From assembly GCF_016612995.1 (NCBI RefSeq), contig NZ_JAEOAH010000029.1, positions 1-64,000 on the forward strand: DNA of 64,000 bases, written 5' to 3'. Positions 50,899-59,609 of this stretch are shown one piece after another. The notes beneath the pieces were generated by a model. The model had not been told where the DNA came from. It did not search any database and worked only from the letters and a program-made list of their open reading frames with translations. The translations under genes and the position numbers were made by a program. The stretch is from Viridibacillus soli (GTDB lineage: Bacteria; Bacillota; Bacilli; Bacillales_A; Planococcaceae). Each line of letters begins with the position of its first letter. Positions within the stretch are counted from its first letter, which is position 1.

Positions 50899-52816
50899 TA
50901 TTGTAAAGAAGAATATCAAACACAATTTCTATCAGTACTTTCTTTATATTGCATCAATGACACTCAGTATTACGATTTACTTTACTTTTTCATCACTACA
51001 GTACAATAAACAAATTAGCCAAGCTCTAACGGATACAGAAAAACTTGAATCAGCTTTTGGTGCTTCTTCTATCCTTTTACTACTATTTGTATCCATTTTC
51101 ATCTGGTATTCGAATAACTTCTTTGTTAAAAGACGTAAAAAAGATATTGGTTTATATTCGTTATTAGGTGTTGAGAAAAAACAAATTGGCAGAATGCTAT
51201 TTTATGAGAACTTTATAATGGGCATAATTGCACTCTTAATAGGGCTTGCAATCGGGGAATTATTCTCTGTTTTCTTCAGTATGATTCTGGTGAAATTAAT
51301 GGGCTTTTCTATTGCTATTACATTTACTATTAATTCAAGAGCAATCATACAGACTTTACTCGTATTTAGTGTGATTATTTTCCTTACTTCATTGCAAGGC
51401 TACTTTATTATTTATCGTTTTAAATTAATTGAGCTATTTCAAGCCACTAAAAAAGGCGAGAAGATAAATAAGCCTTCTTTGTTGTTAGCACTTCTTGCCA
51501 TTGCAATGATTGGAGGTAGCTACTGGTTATTACAACTGTCTCCAGAATCGAACAATTGGGATCAGAACTTTAACCGTACTATCATTATAATAATTATCTC
51601 CATGCTTGTTGGTTCGTTTTTGTTATTCCACTCCTTAAGTGCCTTTATCTTTGTATTATTACAGAAGAATAAGTCATTTTATTTTAAGTGGTCTAATCTT
51701 TTAACTTTTACGCAATTAACAAATCGATTAAAGAGCAACGCCTTTATGTTCACTATTATTTCTATACTGAACGCAGTAACACTTATCGCTTTTGGATTTG
51801 GTTATAGTATTTATTACAATACTCTGGATCAGGTAAAAAGTTTTGTTCCATATAGTTATCAATATGAAAGTACTTCTTCTGAAGTAGATGCAAAAATTCG
51901 TGAAATAATTGCCACGGACAATGATCATTCCCTTATCTTTGAACATGACTGGGAGTACACAATGGTAAAAGGCGATGCTTCAGAGCTTAAAAAAGTTCCT
52001 GGGGGGTACTTATACTTTGACGAATCATTTGCTGTTATATCCAATACAACTTTCAATCAGCTAGCTGATAAATTAGATTTAGATACAATTGCACCTTTTA
52101 AGGAAACAGAAGGTCTAACAATTATCAACAATTTCATAGGTTCACAAGACCAGCAATCAAATTTAAACAAATCTATTTCGTTGCATTCAGCAACTGCGGA
52201 TTCGAAAATAAAGATTGTTGATAATAAATCATTTTCATTATTGAATGACCCTGTTCAACCTTTCTTAATAGTTGTAAATGACAAAAAATACAATCAACTT
52301 AGAGGTGAGAATACTCCTACTACAGTGCATGCTTTGAAAGTAACCAACGAAGCTAAATCTTCTGCACTAACAAAGAAAATCATGAAAGAACTTCCTAGTG
52401 AAGTACATTTCTACAGTTTTTCAGATAGCTATCAAGAAGCCCAATCTGTTTATGGATTACTGATCTTTATAAGCGGATTTTTGGGATTAGTCTTCCTTGC
52501 GGCTTCAGGAAGTATTATTTATTTCAAAATGCTAACAGAAGTAACTGATGATAAAGTCAGATATACAACATTAAAGAAACTAGGCGTTCAAAAGATCGAA
52601 GTGATGCGAGTTATCGCTAAACAATATTCTGTTGTCTTTCTCCTACCTTTAATCGTAGGCATAACTCATAGCTGTATGATTTTAACTGCTATCTCAAATT
52701 TAATGGATATCAACTTCATCATTCCCGTAATCATTTGTATCGTATCTTATACAATGCTTTATCTTTCTTACTATGTATTAACTGTTATTTCATGTAACAA
52801 AATAGTCAATGCATAA
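50885..52816 (+). CDS. bceB: BceB-like ABC transporter permease
   Basis: A 643-residue permease with about ten membrane helices and one large extracellular domain (roughly 310-515, between helices 7 and 8), the hallmark of BceB-type sensors/transporters. It acts as both flux sensor and detoxification pump, passing the signal to the BceS-like kinase. The start is ATG 50885 ([10 protein letters not shown]), with GGGGGTGGG upstream and overlapping the end of bceA. It ends beside a GC-rich repeat (52920-53036) and a shared terminator at 53291-53334. Antibiotic specificity lies in the extracellular domain and cannot be read directly. Confidence 0.92.
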   Translation: MNMFNIVKKNIKHNFYQYFLYIASMTLSITIYFTFSSLQYNKQISQALTDTEKLESAFGASSILLLLFVSIFIWYSNNFFVKRRKKDIGLYSLLGVEKKQIGRMLFYENFIMGIIALLIGLAIGELFSVFFSMILVKLMGFSIAITFTINSRAIIQTLLVFSVIIFLTSLQGYFIIYRFKLIELFQATKKGEKINKPSLLLALLAIAMIGGSYWLLQLSPESNNWDQNFNRTIIIIIISMLVGSFLLFHSLSAFIFVLLQKNKSFYFKWSNLLTFTQLTNRLKSNAFMFTIISILNAVTLIAFGFGYSIYYNTLDQVKSFVPYSYQYESTSSEVDAKIREIIATDNDHSLIFEHDWEYTMVKGDASELKKVPGGYLYFDESFAVISNTTFNQLADKLDLDTIAPFKETEGLTIINNFIGSQDQQSNLNKSISLHSATADSKIKIVDNKSFSLLNDPVQPFLIVVNDKKYNQLRGENTPTTVHALKVTNEAKSSALTKKIMKELPSEVHFYSFSDSYQEAQSVYGLLIFISGFLGLVFLAASGSIIYFKMLTEVTDDKVRYTTLKKLGVQKIEVMRVIAKQYSVVFLLPLIVGITHSCMILTAISNLMDINFIIPVIICIVSYTMLYLSYYVLTVISCNKIVNA

Positions 52817-52919
52817 AGTAGAGACAAACACCAATAAAGTTTATGTCTTACAGACTGTAGACAAACTCGAAGGAATTCGAGTTTATCTATGGTTTTTTAT
52901 TTTAAAAATAGATAAGATC

Positions 52920-53036
52920 GTTGATTTCCGCTACGGTAGTCGTTTTTCGCGGGTGGGTCCAAGCCGCTTCGTCGCAATGCTCCTTCTGCAGGGACTTGGA
53001 CTGTCCCGCTTTTCCCGCAGGAGTTGCCACCTTCGA
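52920..53036. repeat. GC-rich dispersed intergenic repeat (long copy)
   Basis: Begins GTTGATTTCCGCT like the short copy at 13173, and continues with CGTTTTTCGCGGGTGGGTCC and TGTCCCGCTTTTCCCGCAGG, parts of a palindromic element I recall from Bacillus/Lysinibacillus intergenic regions. Its right terminus (TACAATCAAC) is lost. The 91-codon frame over it is not a gene. A small hairpin (AAACTCGAA / TTCGAGTTT) lies just left, at 52863-52883. Confidence 0.6.
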
Positions 53037-53290
53037 ATAATCCTGAAAGAGATCAAATTGAAATGCTTACTTTGGATTAACTAGTATCTCAAAAACATCT
53101 TGTTAGAAAAATTGTGGATGTGGTGGACAACCATAAAAGGTCTTAAAAAAATGTCTATGCAGACGATGTGTTGCTAAGAATTTTTAAAAAACTCGCTAAT
53201 TGGGCTTGGCAAATACAAAAATGGCCTAAATGTTAATATTGAAGAGGATTTTATCTATAAAGAGGGGCTTAAATAACCCTTATATATAAA

Positions 53291-53334
53291 AACAAAAGAC
53301 ATTCAGGATATGAGAATTCTGAATGCCTTTTGTT
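53291..53334. terminator. Shared terminator between bceAB and bceRS
   Basis: A long stem, AACAAAAGACATTCAG with CTGAATGCCTTTTGTT (one mismatch), sits 38 bp past the bceS stop and can also end transcripts from bceAB. Confidence 0.8.
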
Positions 53335-53371
53335 AACAAACTGAGAGACCGTCACCTATTAGGATTTTAAA

Positions 53372-54388
53372 TTATGTTATACCATAGTAATCATGCAGTT
53401 TTGGAAAATGTATAGTAACAGCTGTAAAGTGGGTCTTTTCTGAAGTGATAGTGATCGAATGTCCTAACTTATTTGCCAATCTCTTAGCTAGATAAAGACC
53501 CATGCCCGTTGAGCCACCGTGATTTCTTCCATTCATCCCAGTGAAGCCTTTATCAAAAACTCGTTGGATGTCGGCCATTTCTACCCCTATCCCATTATCC
53601 TTTATGATTAATCTTCTTTCTATCTCATCCTCTTCTGAAGAAATGTTCACTTCCCCCTGAGGCGAAGTATACTTCAAAGCATTAGATAGAATTTGTGCCA
53701 CAATATAAGCTAGCCATTTTTGGTCAGTAAGTACTTCTGTAGACTCTACTTCCAATGTAAGTTTTATCTTTTTTTGAATAAATATCTTGGCATTTTGTTT
53801 AATAATTGAACGAATAACTACATCTAAATCAACAGGAACAATAAAATAATCTTGATTGAAATCATCTGCTCGAACGAAATAGAGTGCCTGTTCAACGTAT
53901 CCCTCAATCTTCTCTATTTCTTCTTCTATACTATTTAAAATCGGATTTTTCTTCTCATTCTCAATAATTAAACGACTAACCGATATAGGTGTTTTAATTT
54001 CATGGAACCATGATGTCATATAATCTATCGTTTCTTTTTTATCATTTATAATATTCGTGACTTTTTGCTGATGCTGTTGATTTACTTGCTTTAATACTTC
54101 TTGAAACATCTGCTGCTCCAATGTTTTAGGCGTCAGCAACTCTTCCTGTATTAAAAAACCATCTCTACAGCTACTCTTCAATGCAATAAAGTGTTTTTTG
54201 ATCAAGTAATACTCTATAAAAATGTATAAGAAAAATAAACAAGTTGAGATAAGATAAAGGTAGAGTAGATTATTTATTGGGATTGAAAGTCTTGGGTTGA
54301 TATAGATCATTACTGTGATAAACGACATGATCATAATATAGGTTACGATTAGTCGCCTCTGAAAGAACAAATGCTTCCAAATACTCAT
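53372..54388 (-). CDS. bceS: BceS-like intramembrane-sensing histidine kinase
   Basis: A 338-residue kinase with two membrane helices (about 12-30 and 38-58) and almost no loop between them, the mark of intramembrane-sensing kinases that rely on a BceAB transporter for input. The phosphorylated histidine is in SWFHEIKTPIS, the N box is LSNALKYTS, and the ATP lid has KDNGIGV, FDKGFTG and GSTGMGLYLAKRLA. The start overlaps the regulator stop by 4 bp (ATGA), so translation is coupled. It is convergent with bceAB instead of adjacent in one direction, a common variation. Should respond to cell-wall-active peptides. Confidence 0.92.
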   Translation of the reverse strand: MSIWKHLFFQRRLIVTYIMIMSFITVMIYINPRLSIPINNLLYLYLISTCLFFLYIFIEYYLIKKHFIALKSSCRDGFLIQEELLTPKTLEQQMFQEVLKQVNQQHQQKVTNIINDKKETIDYMTSWFHEIKTPISVSRLIIENEKKNPILNSIEEEIEKIEGYVEQALYFVRADDFNQDYFIVPVDLDVVIRSIIKQNAKIFIQKKIKLTLEVESTEVLTDQKWLAYIVAQILSNALKYTSPQGEVNISSEEDEIERRLIIKDNGIGVEMADIQRVFDKGFTGMNGRNHGGSTGMGLYLAKRLANKLGHSITITSEKTHFTAVTIHFPKLHDYYGIT

Positions 54389-55068
54389 ATTAGCATATAC
54401 CCTTGCCCTTTCTTCGTTTGGATATAATCTTCCACACCCATATCTGTTAGTTTACGACGTAAACGATTTATATTAACCGTCAATGTATTATCATCAATAA
54501 AACTCTCATCTTCCCATAATGCACGCATTAGCGCATCACGACTAATAATTTCATTCTTATTTTCAAAAAGAACAGTCAATATTTTAAATTCATTTTTAGT
54601 GAGTTCACTTTCTTGCTCTCCAAACTTAACTGTTGAATTCTTTAGGTTTAAAGTCAAATCATTATGTTTGAGTACATCTAAACTAGGTGAAAGATATGTA
54701 TACGTTCTACGCACTATCGCATTAATCTTCGTCACGAGTATGTCCATTGAGAATGGCTTCTGGATAAAATCATCCCCACCCATATTTATGGCCATCATAA
54801 CATCCATCTTCTCATTACGAGACGACACAAATACAATTGGCACATTTGAATACTTTCTAATTTTCTCGCACCAATAAAACCCATTAAAATAAGGTAAATT
54901 GATATCTAACAACACTACATGCGGTTTCACTGACAAGTACTCTTCTTCTACTTGTTGAAAATCCTTAACTGGATAAACATCATATCCCCATTTAATTAAG
55001 TTTTCCTCAACCATTTCGGCAATCTTTTGTTCATCTTCGACAATCATAATGTTAAATTTATCATCCAT
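54385..55068 (-). CDS. bceR: BceR-like response regulator (OmpR family)
   Basis: A 227-residue regulator. The receiver domain (about 5-120) has the acidic pair EDE, the phosphorylated Asp in VVLLDINLPYFNGF, the Thr/Ser switch (FVSSR) and Lys in IQKPFSMD. The OmpR-type winged helix occupies the C-terminal half (ELTKNEFKILTVLFENKNEI through TVNINRLRRKL). It should bind the TTACA-N4-TGTAA site at 50023 and switch on bceAB. ATG at 55068 with AGGAG about 11 bases before it. The first gene of the operon with bceS. Confidence 0.92.
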   Translation of the reverse strand: MDDKFNIMIVEDEQKIAEMVEENLIKWGYDVYPVKDFQQVEEEYLSVKPHVVLLDINLPYFNGFYWCEKIRKYSNVPIVFVSSRNEKMDVMMAINMGGDDFIQKPFSMDILVTKINAIVRRTYTYLSPSLDVLKHNDLTLNLKNSTVKFGEQESELTKNEFKILTVLFENKNEIISRDALMRALWEDESFIDDNTLTVNINRLRRKLTDMGVEDYIQTKKGQGYMLI

Positions 55069-55232
55069 ATTTCATTACTCCTACCAATTAATTGATTTTC
55101 ACCCACACTATTCAATTAATTATACTCATTCTCACAGCATTTTTGAATACTTCGCTAACCTTGACTCTGTATTTAGATACTGAAAAGACCGCTCTATTAG
55201 GTTGCCACTGAAATGTCCAAATGATTTAAATA

Positions 55233-55271
55233 AGATAGCCCATTCTCAGTTTTATCGAGAATGGGCTATCT
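55233..55271. terminator. Perfect 15-bp stem, terminator-like
   Basis: AGATAGCCCATTCTC pairs exactly with GAGAATGGGCTATCT between bceR and the thioredoxin gene. A short T-rich stretch follows (TGTTCTTC). It may serve the minus-strand thioredoxin gene. Confidence 0.65.
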
Positions 55272-55361
55272 GTTCTTCAGTATAATAGATGAACTTTGAG
55301 CCATTATTTTAAATGCGATTTTTACTAATATACTCTTGATTCATAAAATACATCCTGATGA

Positions 55362-55883
55362 TTATCTATTAGGTAAAATCAATTCTATATTTTTTTGAAT
55401 TGATTTATTACTCATTTCACCTGATGATATTTTTTTAACTGTACCCTCGGAGTCGATGAATACCGACGTAGGTAAGAACTCTATATTATAACTTTTAAAA
55501 ACAACTATTGAGTGATCTATTAGTATCGGAAAACTAATATTTTTAGTGAATTTTTTAACTTCGAAAGGTGTTTGTGCATTATTTATTGCAAGGATTTCCA
55601 CTCCTTTTGATTTATACTTACTATAGTTTTCTTCTAAATCAGGCATTTCCTCTTTGCAATAATCACAATAAGTCGCCCAAAAATTTAGTACAACTCCCTT
55701 ACCTTTATAATCTGACAATTTATGCTTCTCTCCATTTAAATCTTCAAGAATAAAATCAGGTGCAACATCACCTATTTTCACCAACTCAAATGTTTCTTTT
55801 ATGAAATTACTATAGACGGTATAAGCAATGGCACTAAAGATAATTACTACAATAACAGTTCGCATAATCGTTCTTTTTTTCAT
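55362..55883 (-). CDS. ResA/TlpA-like membrane-anchored thioredoxin
   Basis: A 173-residue thiol-disulfide protein with an N-terminal membrane helix (about 8-26), so its thioredoxin domain is extracytoplasmic. The redox motif CDYC lies in NFWATYCDYCKEEMPDLEE, the opening is GDVAPDFILEDLNGEKHKLS (peroxiredoxin/ResA pattern), and the cis-proline is FLPTSVFID. ResA relatives reduce cytochrome c apoproteins or other exported thiols; the exact client cannot be told. The ATG follows AAGGAGG. No cytochrome genes are close by, and the neighbours are gene fragments. Confidence 0.85.
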   Translation of the reverse strand: MKKRTIMRTVIVVIIFSAIAYTVYSNFIKETFELVKIGDVAPDFILEDLNGEKHKLSDYKGKGVVLNFWATYCDYCKEEMPDLEENYSKYKSKGVEILAINNAQTPFEVKKFTKNISFPILIDHSIVVFKSYNIEFLPTSVFIDSEGTVKKISSGEMSNKSIQKNIELILPNR

Positions 55884-55947
55884 TTATTGTCCTCCTTACA
55901 ATCCTATGACCCCCCAAGAAACGGCGCTAAAATCCTGTTTAAAATGT

Positions 55948-56121
55948 TCATTTCTTTTTTGATGGATTAAATAAACTGTATAGTATTGGGACAATAAAAA
56001 GCGTTAAAAAAGTAGATGTTGATAGTCCTCCAATGACGACAACAGAGAGTGATTTTGACACCATTCCGGAACCATTTGAGATAGCCATCGGGATTAAAGC
56101 ACCAATTGTTGCAATAGCTCA
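55948..56121 (-). pseudogene. RND efflux transporter C-terminal remnant
   Basis: In the minus frame, AIATIGALIPMAISNGSGMV, then SKSLSVVVIGGLSTSTFLTL and FIVPILYSLFNPS match the last two membrane helices of AcrB/SwrC-type RND pumps. About 55 codons of more than 1000 remain. It joins directly to an IS1380 transposase fragment at about 56121, which shows a deletion or insertion scar. Confidence 0.75.
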
Positions 56122-56222
56122 CGGAATAAAAAATGTCCTGTATCAGAGGATAATTCGCCGCCATCATTGGATAATTTCAGTTGGCGATTGAAATGAAGCG
56201 TCGTTTGCGGTAATCTACTCAT
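56122..56222 (-). pseudogene. IS1380-family transposase N-terminal fragment
   Basis: ATG 56222 opens MSRLPQTTLHFNRQLKLSND, then GGELSSDTGHFLFRE, the start of IS1380-type transposases. It is fused after about 34 codons to the RND remnant. No terminal repeat was recognised. Confidence 0.7.
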
Positions 56223-56305
56223 TAGAAGAATCCTTTCTATTGGTTAGTTCTTAGTCGATTTAACCTTAACAGAAGTGGATTCTTTTTTCACTTTTTAAGT
56301 GGAGT

Positions 56306-56355
56306 AGAAAAACCCACTGAAAACCTGACTCATCAGCTTTTCAGTGGGTTTTTCT
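56306..56355. terminator. Strong bidirectional terminator
   Basis: An 18-bp perfect stem, AGAAAAACCCACTGAAAA with TTTTCAGTGGGTTTTTCT, 34 bp past the stop of the acetyltransferase at 56389. Confidence 0.85.
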
Positions 56356-56388
56356 GTTGATTGGTGAATAATCTAGGTTAGATTATAT

Positions 56389-57162
56389 TTATTTTCTATT
56401 ATTGATATAATAGGTATCATATGCCCCTTCATAAATGTATCCTAGTTGTTTTGCTAATTTGGCAGACTCAGGATTAGCTGCGTCCCAGCTTGGATACTTT
56501 CCTCTTGCAAGACAGTCTAACATCAAAGCAGATGAAGCTATTGTGGCTAAGCCCTTTCTTCTATGATTTAGATGTGTCCCCACCTCAATTTCAATTCCAT
56601 CATCATAGATACTATATGATGATGCCCCACATACTACCTGTCCACGATGTAAAATAGCAAATCCAACTCCTCTATTCAGGTAGTCTTCTATGGAATCAAA
56701 CTGACCTGTAAAGTCTTCTGAAATCTCATGCAAAGATGGGTCATTAGCTATACTTGCATTAATTCTTTTCAATTCATATTCTTCTGGAAGTTTTGACAAT
56801 AGAGTTTCTAGGTAACTGCTATTTAAATCTTCAGGGTTCTTTTTAAATCTATATCTTTGAAATTTATCGAAAGAACCTTTATGAACAGTTTCTATACGTT
56901 TTTTCCATTCATCAGTATTAACTATTACTAGAATGTCTTCAGGTAGATTATGTAATAGCTCTTCAGTTTCTGTTGCATTTGGATCCCCAGCGTAAAATGC
57001 GAATATACCCAAAATAATTTGTCCAACTGTAGGGTTTTCAGGATCATTAACCCAAGCCGTCCCCATATGTCCTTGAAGAAATGAGCGAAGTATGGTGCTA
57101 TCGAAACCTTCAAACATTAAAGATAACTCTTTTTTCATATTAATATCTGCCTTATAAATCAT
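56389..57162 (-). CDS. GNAT acetyltransferase, ZmaR-like (PF12746 type)
   Basis: A 257-residue acetyltransferase of the large GNAT_acetyltran type, the family that includes ZmaR, which acetylates zwittermicin A. The N-terminal half lacks the core (LMFEGFDSTILRSFLQGHMG, GIFAFYAGDPNATET). The C-terminal half has the acetyl-CoA site EIEVGTHLNHRRKGLATIAS and the closing WDAANPESAKLAKQLGYI. I chose ATG 57162 (MIYKADINMK), which follows AAGGGA; the upstream frame is not supported. The terminator at 56306 follows. The neighbouring fragments are from a peptide-synthesis cluster, which may mean a former self-resistance role. That is inference only. Confidence 0.8.
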   Translation of the reverse strand: MIYKADINMKKELSLMFEGFDSTILRSFLQGHMGTAWVNDPENPTVGQIILGIFAFYAGDPNATETEELLHNLPEDILVIVNTDEWKKRIETVHKGSFDKFQRYRFKKNPEDLNSSYLETLLSKLPEEYELKRINASIANDPSLHEISEDFTGQFDSIEDYLNRGVGFAILHRGQVVCGASSYSIYDDGIEIEVGTHLNHRRKGLATIASSALMLDCLARGKYPSWDAANPESAKLAKQLGYIYEGAYDTYYINNRK

Positions 57163-57248
57163 TAGTATCCCTTCTTTCTTAAAGAATAAATTAAAACTCA
57201 AAGATCAAACTAGACTACAGAACTTATAATATACTTCTAAAATAGTAA

Positions 57249-57487
57249 TCAAATATATGACTTTTCTCTTTGAACCATTCTTCCTAATTCCATTTTAATA
57301 ACTTTATCTGCTCTATTGAAATAGTAGTCATCATGTGTAATTGCTATAACACACTTGCCACTTTCTTTAAGGAGTGGCAATAGAGTATCGTAGAAAAACA
57401 ATCTAAACTCCGGATCTTGATCTGCTGCCCATTCGTCAAATAAATAAATAGGCCTATCTTCTAAATATGCAACTAATAAAGCAAGCC
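57249..57487 (-). pseudogene. Cyclic-peptide-export ABC transporter, C-terminal remnant
   Basis: The minus frame KRLALLVAYLEDRPIYLFDE, then WAADQDPEFRLFFYDTLLPL, and CVIAITHDDYYFNRADKVIK, is the Walker B/D-loop/H-loop part of SyrD/PvdE-like ATPases, which export cyclic or non-ribosomal peptides. It ends at 57249. Walker A and the membrane part are missing. Confidence 0.7.
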
Positions 57488-57661
57488 TTTTCTTCTATCA
57501 TCTACTGCTTCTTTTATACTTCCATAGAAATTTTCATCAAACCGCTTTCCTCGTCCTCTTAACTCTATTGGAATCAACTGGATTGAAGAATGTAAATGTT
57601 TTCTCCACTTAAAATATATTGATTCTGACCCACCTGCATATGGTAAACAAAACAATATCAT
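57488..57661 (-). pseudogene. Type II thioesterase N-terminal remnant
   Basis: ATG 57661 (GGGGTGAG upstream) opens MILFCLPYAGGSESIYFKWR, then HLHSSIQLIPIELRGRGKRF, the typical start of NRPS-associated external thioesterases, which clear misprimed carrier domains. The frame ends in a join to the ABC transporter remnant at about 57488, before the G-x-S-x-G nucleophile. An internal deletion between two adjacent genes explains the fusion. Confidence 0.75.
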
Positions 57662-58166
57662 TAATACATCTCACCCCTAATAACAACTTTGCTACAGTCC
57701 CTTGCACTTATAGTCATATAAATACTAAAGAGCAAAATTATTTATTTAATATTAGACTATCGAAATATCTCTTATACCTTATGGTTGTCATGCTCATTAC
57801 TCCCATTTGAATTAGAGAAAGATGTCAATGCTTTAACCAGAGGTTCATCCAAATTTCATTGCTAACTTCCTAAGTATATATGCAATAGTCTTATTGTGTT
57901 TTTTCAAAAAATTTCAAATAACAAACCACTATTAGGTATTATAAACTAAAATTGTATTTAATTATAGTGATTTGTTATATTAGATAAAATAGTTACAAAT
58001 AAACTAATAACTGGTATTTTAAAAACCCTACAGACTATAACATTTTTTATACTCGTTTTCAGCACTATCCTATTCATTTTATTATCCAATTTATGCAGCA
58101 CACTCTACACAGATTTCTTGTTCTACTTACCTGTATGCAAATTGATGCTCGGTTGCCAAATAACAT
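57662..58166. other. AT-rich gap
   Basis: No gene, hairpin with T tract or recognised remnant. It leads into the degraded IS1182 element. Confidence 0.35.
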
Positions 58167-59358
58167 GGGGCTATCTAATAAGTCACTAAAATAAAAATCC
58201 CAAAGAAAAACGTACTGTTTTTCTTTGGGATTTTTTTCATTTTTCTCTGTTCCGGTGAAAATAGCTGGAGAATTCCAGCTATTTTCAGTAAATTGTGGAC
58301 CATTGCCACAATGCCGAACTCCGTTCTCACTTTTTCTAAACCTCGAAGTGAGAATCGACGAAACGACCGATTACCCTTGAAATGACCAAATACACTCTCT
58401 ACCTCGATTTTCCGTCGAGCGTAAATTTGTTCGTTTGGTACAGACCAAAGGCTAGTTTGTGCTTTTGCTTTGAGCTCTTCATAAACGGTATTGTAGTGAG
58501 TCTGTCGATTCCCTTTAGCTTTTGAACATTGTGCTTTCAATGGGCAATCTGAACAATCTTCACACTCATATATTTTGAAGTCCCATAAAAAACCATATTT
58601 ATCTGTACGTGTAGAATAACATTTAAAAGGTACTTTTCGATTGTTAGGGCATATGTATGTGTCATCTTGTTCGTTGTAAACCCAGTTACTTACATGACGG
58701 ATGTCTTTTTTTTTAACTTCGTTTTTGTTCACTTAAAAATGTGCCATAAGAAATCAATGCCTGAAATTCTTGGTCCATTGAATACAGATAATTACTTTCA
58801 CTTCTATAACCGGCATCTGCTATGACGTTTTTGGGGAACGGAACGGATGATTTTCTCCCCACATTGCTGGGAGATTTTCATCCAGTAATGTGGCGATTTC
58901 TTGGCAAAAATATACTTTTTGCGAATACGCTTAGAGAAGGATTTTTACCATCATTTTAGGATGATACGCACTGCGACCACCACCTTTGTATGGTTCAAAG
59001 CAGTATTCATCGTCTATTCCAATTAATCATTTCGTCCGCTACTCGTACAATATGATTAATTGGAATAAAGTCTTGAAAATCGAAGAGGCATATACTTTGT
59101 TAGTTATTATATGGAATGAATGTAGAGTTTTCATTTTGATTTCTAGAAACGAGAGTTTCTTCCCCAATCTCTAGTGGAAGCGTTGTGAGTCATGTCATAA
59201 TTTTCGTTAGTAATCTTTGGATTGCGCATAAAAAATCGCCCTTTCCGTAATTGTTTGTTTAGTCACTTACATTTTACAAGAAAAGACGATTTTTTTGTAT
59301 AAATTTAAAGAAATAGGGCTGCCCTCAAAAGTCGGTTTTCACTGACTTTGGGACTGAC
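58167..59358 (-). mobile_element. Degraded IS1182-family element
   Basis: The left end GGGGCTATCTAATAAGTC and right end ACTGACTTTGGGACTGAC resemble IS1182-type terminal repeats, though diverged. Inside is a transposase in several pieces: MRNPKITNENYDMTHN (about 59230), FDFQDFIPINHIVRVADEMI (about 59060), FEPYKGGGRSAYHPKMMVKI (about 58960), and the open C-terminal part at 58175-58732. A strong terminator hairpin lies at 58197-58235. Length is about 1.2 kb against a usual 1.5-1.7 kb, so parts are lost. Confidence 0.65.
58175..58732 (-). pseudogene. IS1182 transposase, C-terminal part
   Basis: The largest open piece (185 codons) has the zinc-ribbon-like CEDCSDCPLKAQCSKAKGNR and the DDE-type ending RRKIEVESVFGHFKGNRSFR, RFSLRGLEKVRTEFGIVAMV (catalytic Glu). 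A frameshift near 58735 separates it from KNVIADAGYRSESNYLYSMD, which carries the second catalytic Asp. Further upstream pieces are scattered with stops. Not functional. Confidence 0.8.
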
Positions 59359-59403
59359 TACCTCTAGTCAAGTACTTTTAATTAATTTTTAAGCGAAGAA
59401 ATG

Positions 59404-59448
59404 AATTTGTTTTCAGCGGGAGGATATCCCCCCGCTGAAAACAAATTT
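59404..59448. repeat. Long near-perfect palindrome
   Basis: AATTTGTTTTCAGCGGGAGG folds back on CCCCCCGCTGAAAACAAATT. In design it resembles the 44-bp palindrome of the IS256 at 40993, so it may be the end of another lost element. The remaining sequence to 59561 shows no gene. Confidence 0.55.
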
Positions 59449-59561
59449 GAGTACGCCAAAAAGACCTAACGAAATATCGTTTTTTCACAAGTTGGTCGGT
59501 TTATAATTCGGATTCTTATTGATCCCTGGGGCTATTAGAACTTCCTTCTACTATAAAAAAA

Positions 59562-59597
59562 TAGTAGCACAAACCATGGCCTTGGTTTGCACTACTA
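59562..59597 (-). terminator. Terminator of the rsgA locus
   Basis: TAGTAGCACAAACCA pairs with TGGTTTGCACTACTA (two mismatches). On the minus strand it is followed by ATTTTTTTATAG. Confidence 0.75.
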
Positions 59598-59609
59598 ATG
59601 TTAGTATAT

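Noticed and set aside
52809..53084. 91-codon frame after bceB
   Set aside because: It reads through the GC-rich dispersed repeat and has no ribosome site.
53100..53275. Possible short coding relic (LIGLGKYKNGLNVNIEEDF) on the plus strand
   Set aside because: Too short, with no start or family; AT-rich sequence can give such frames by chance.
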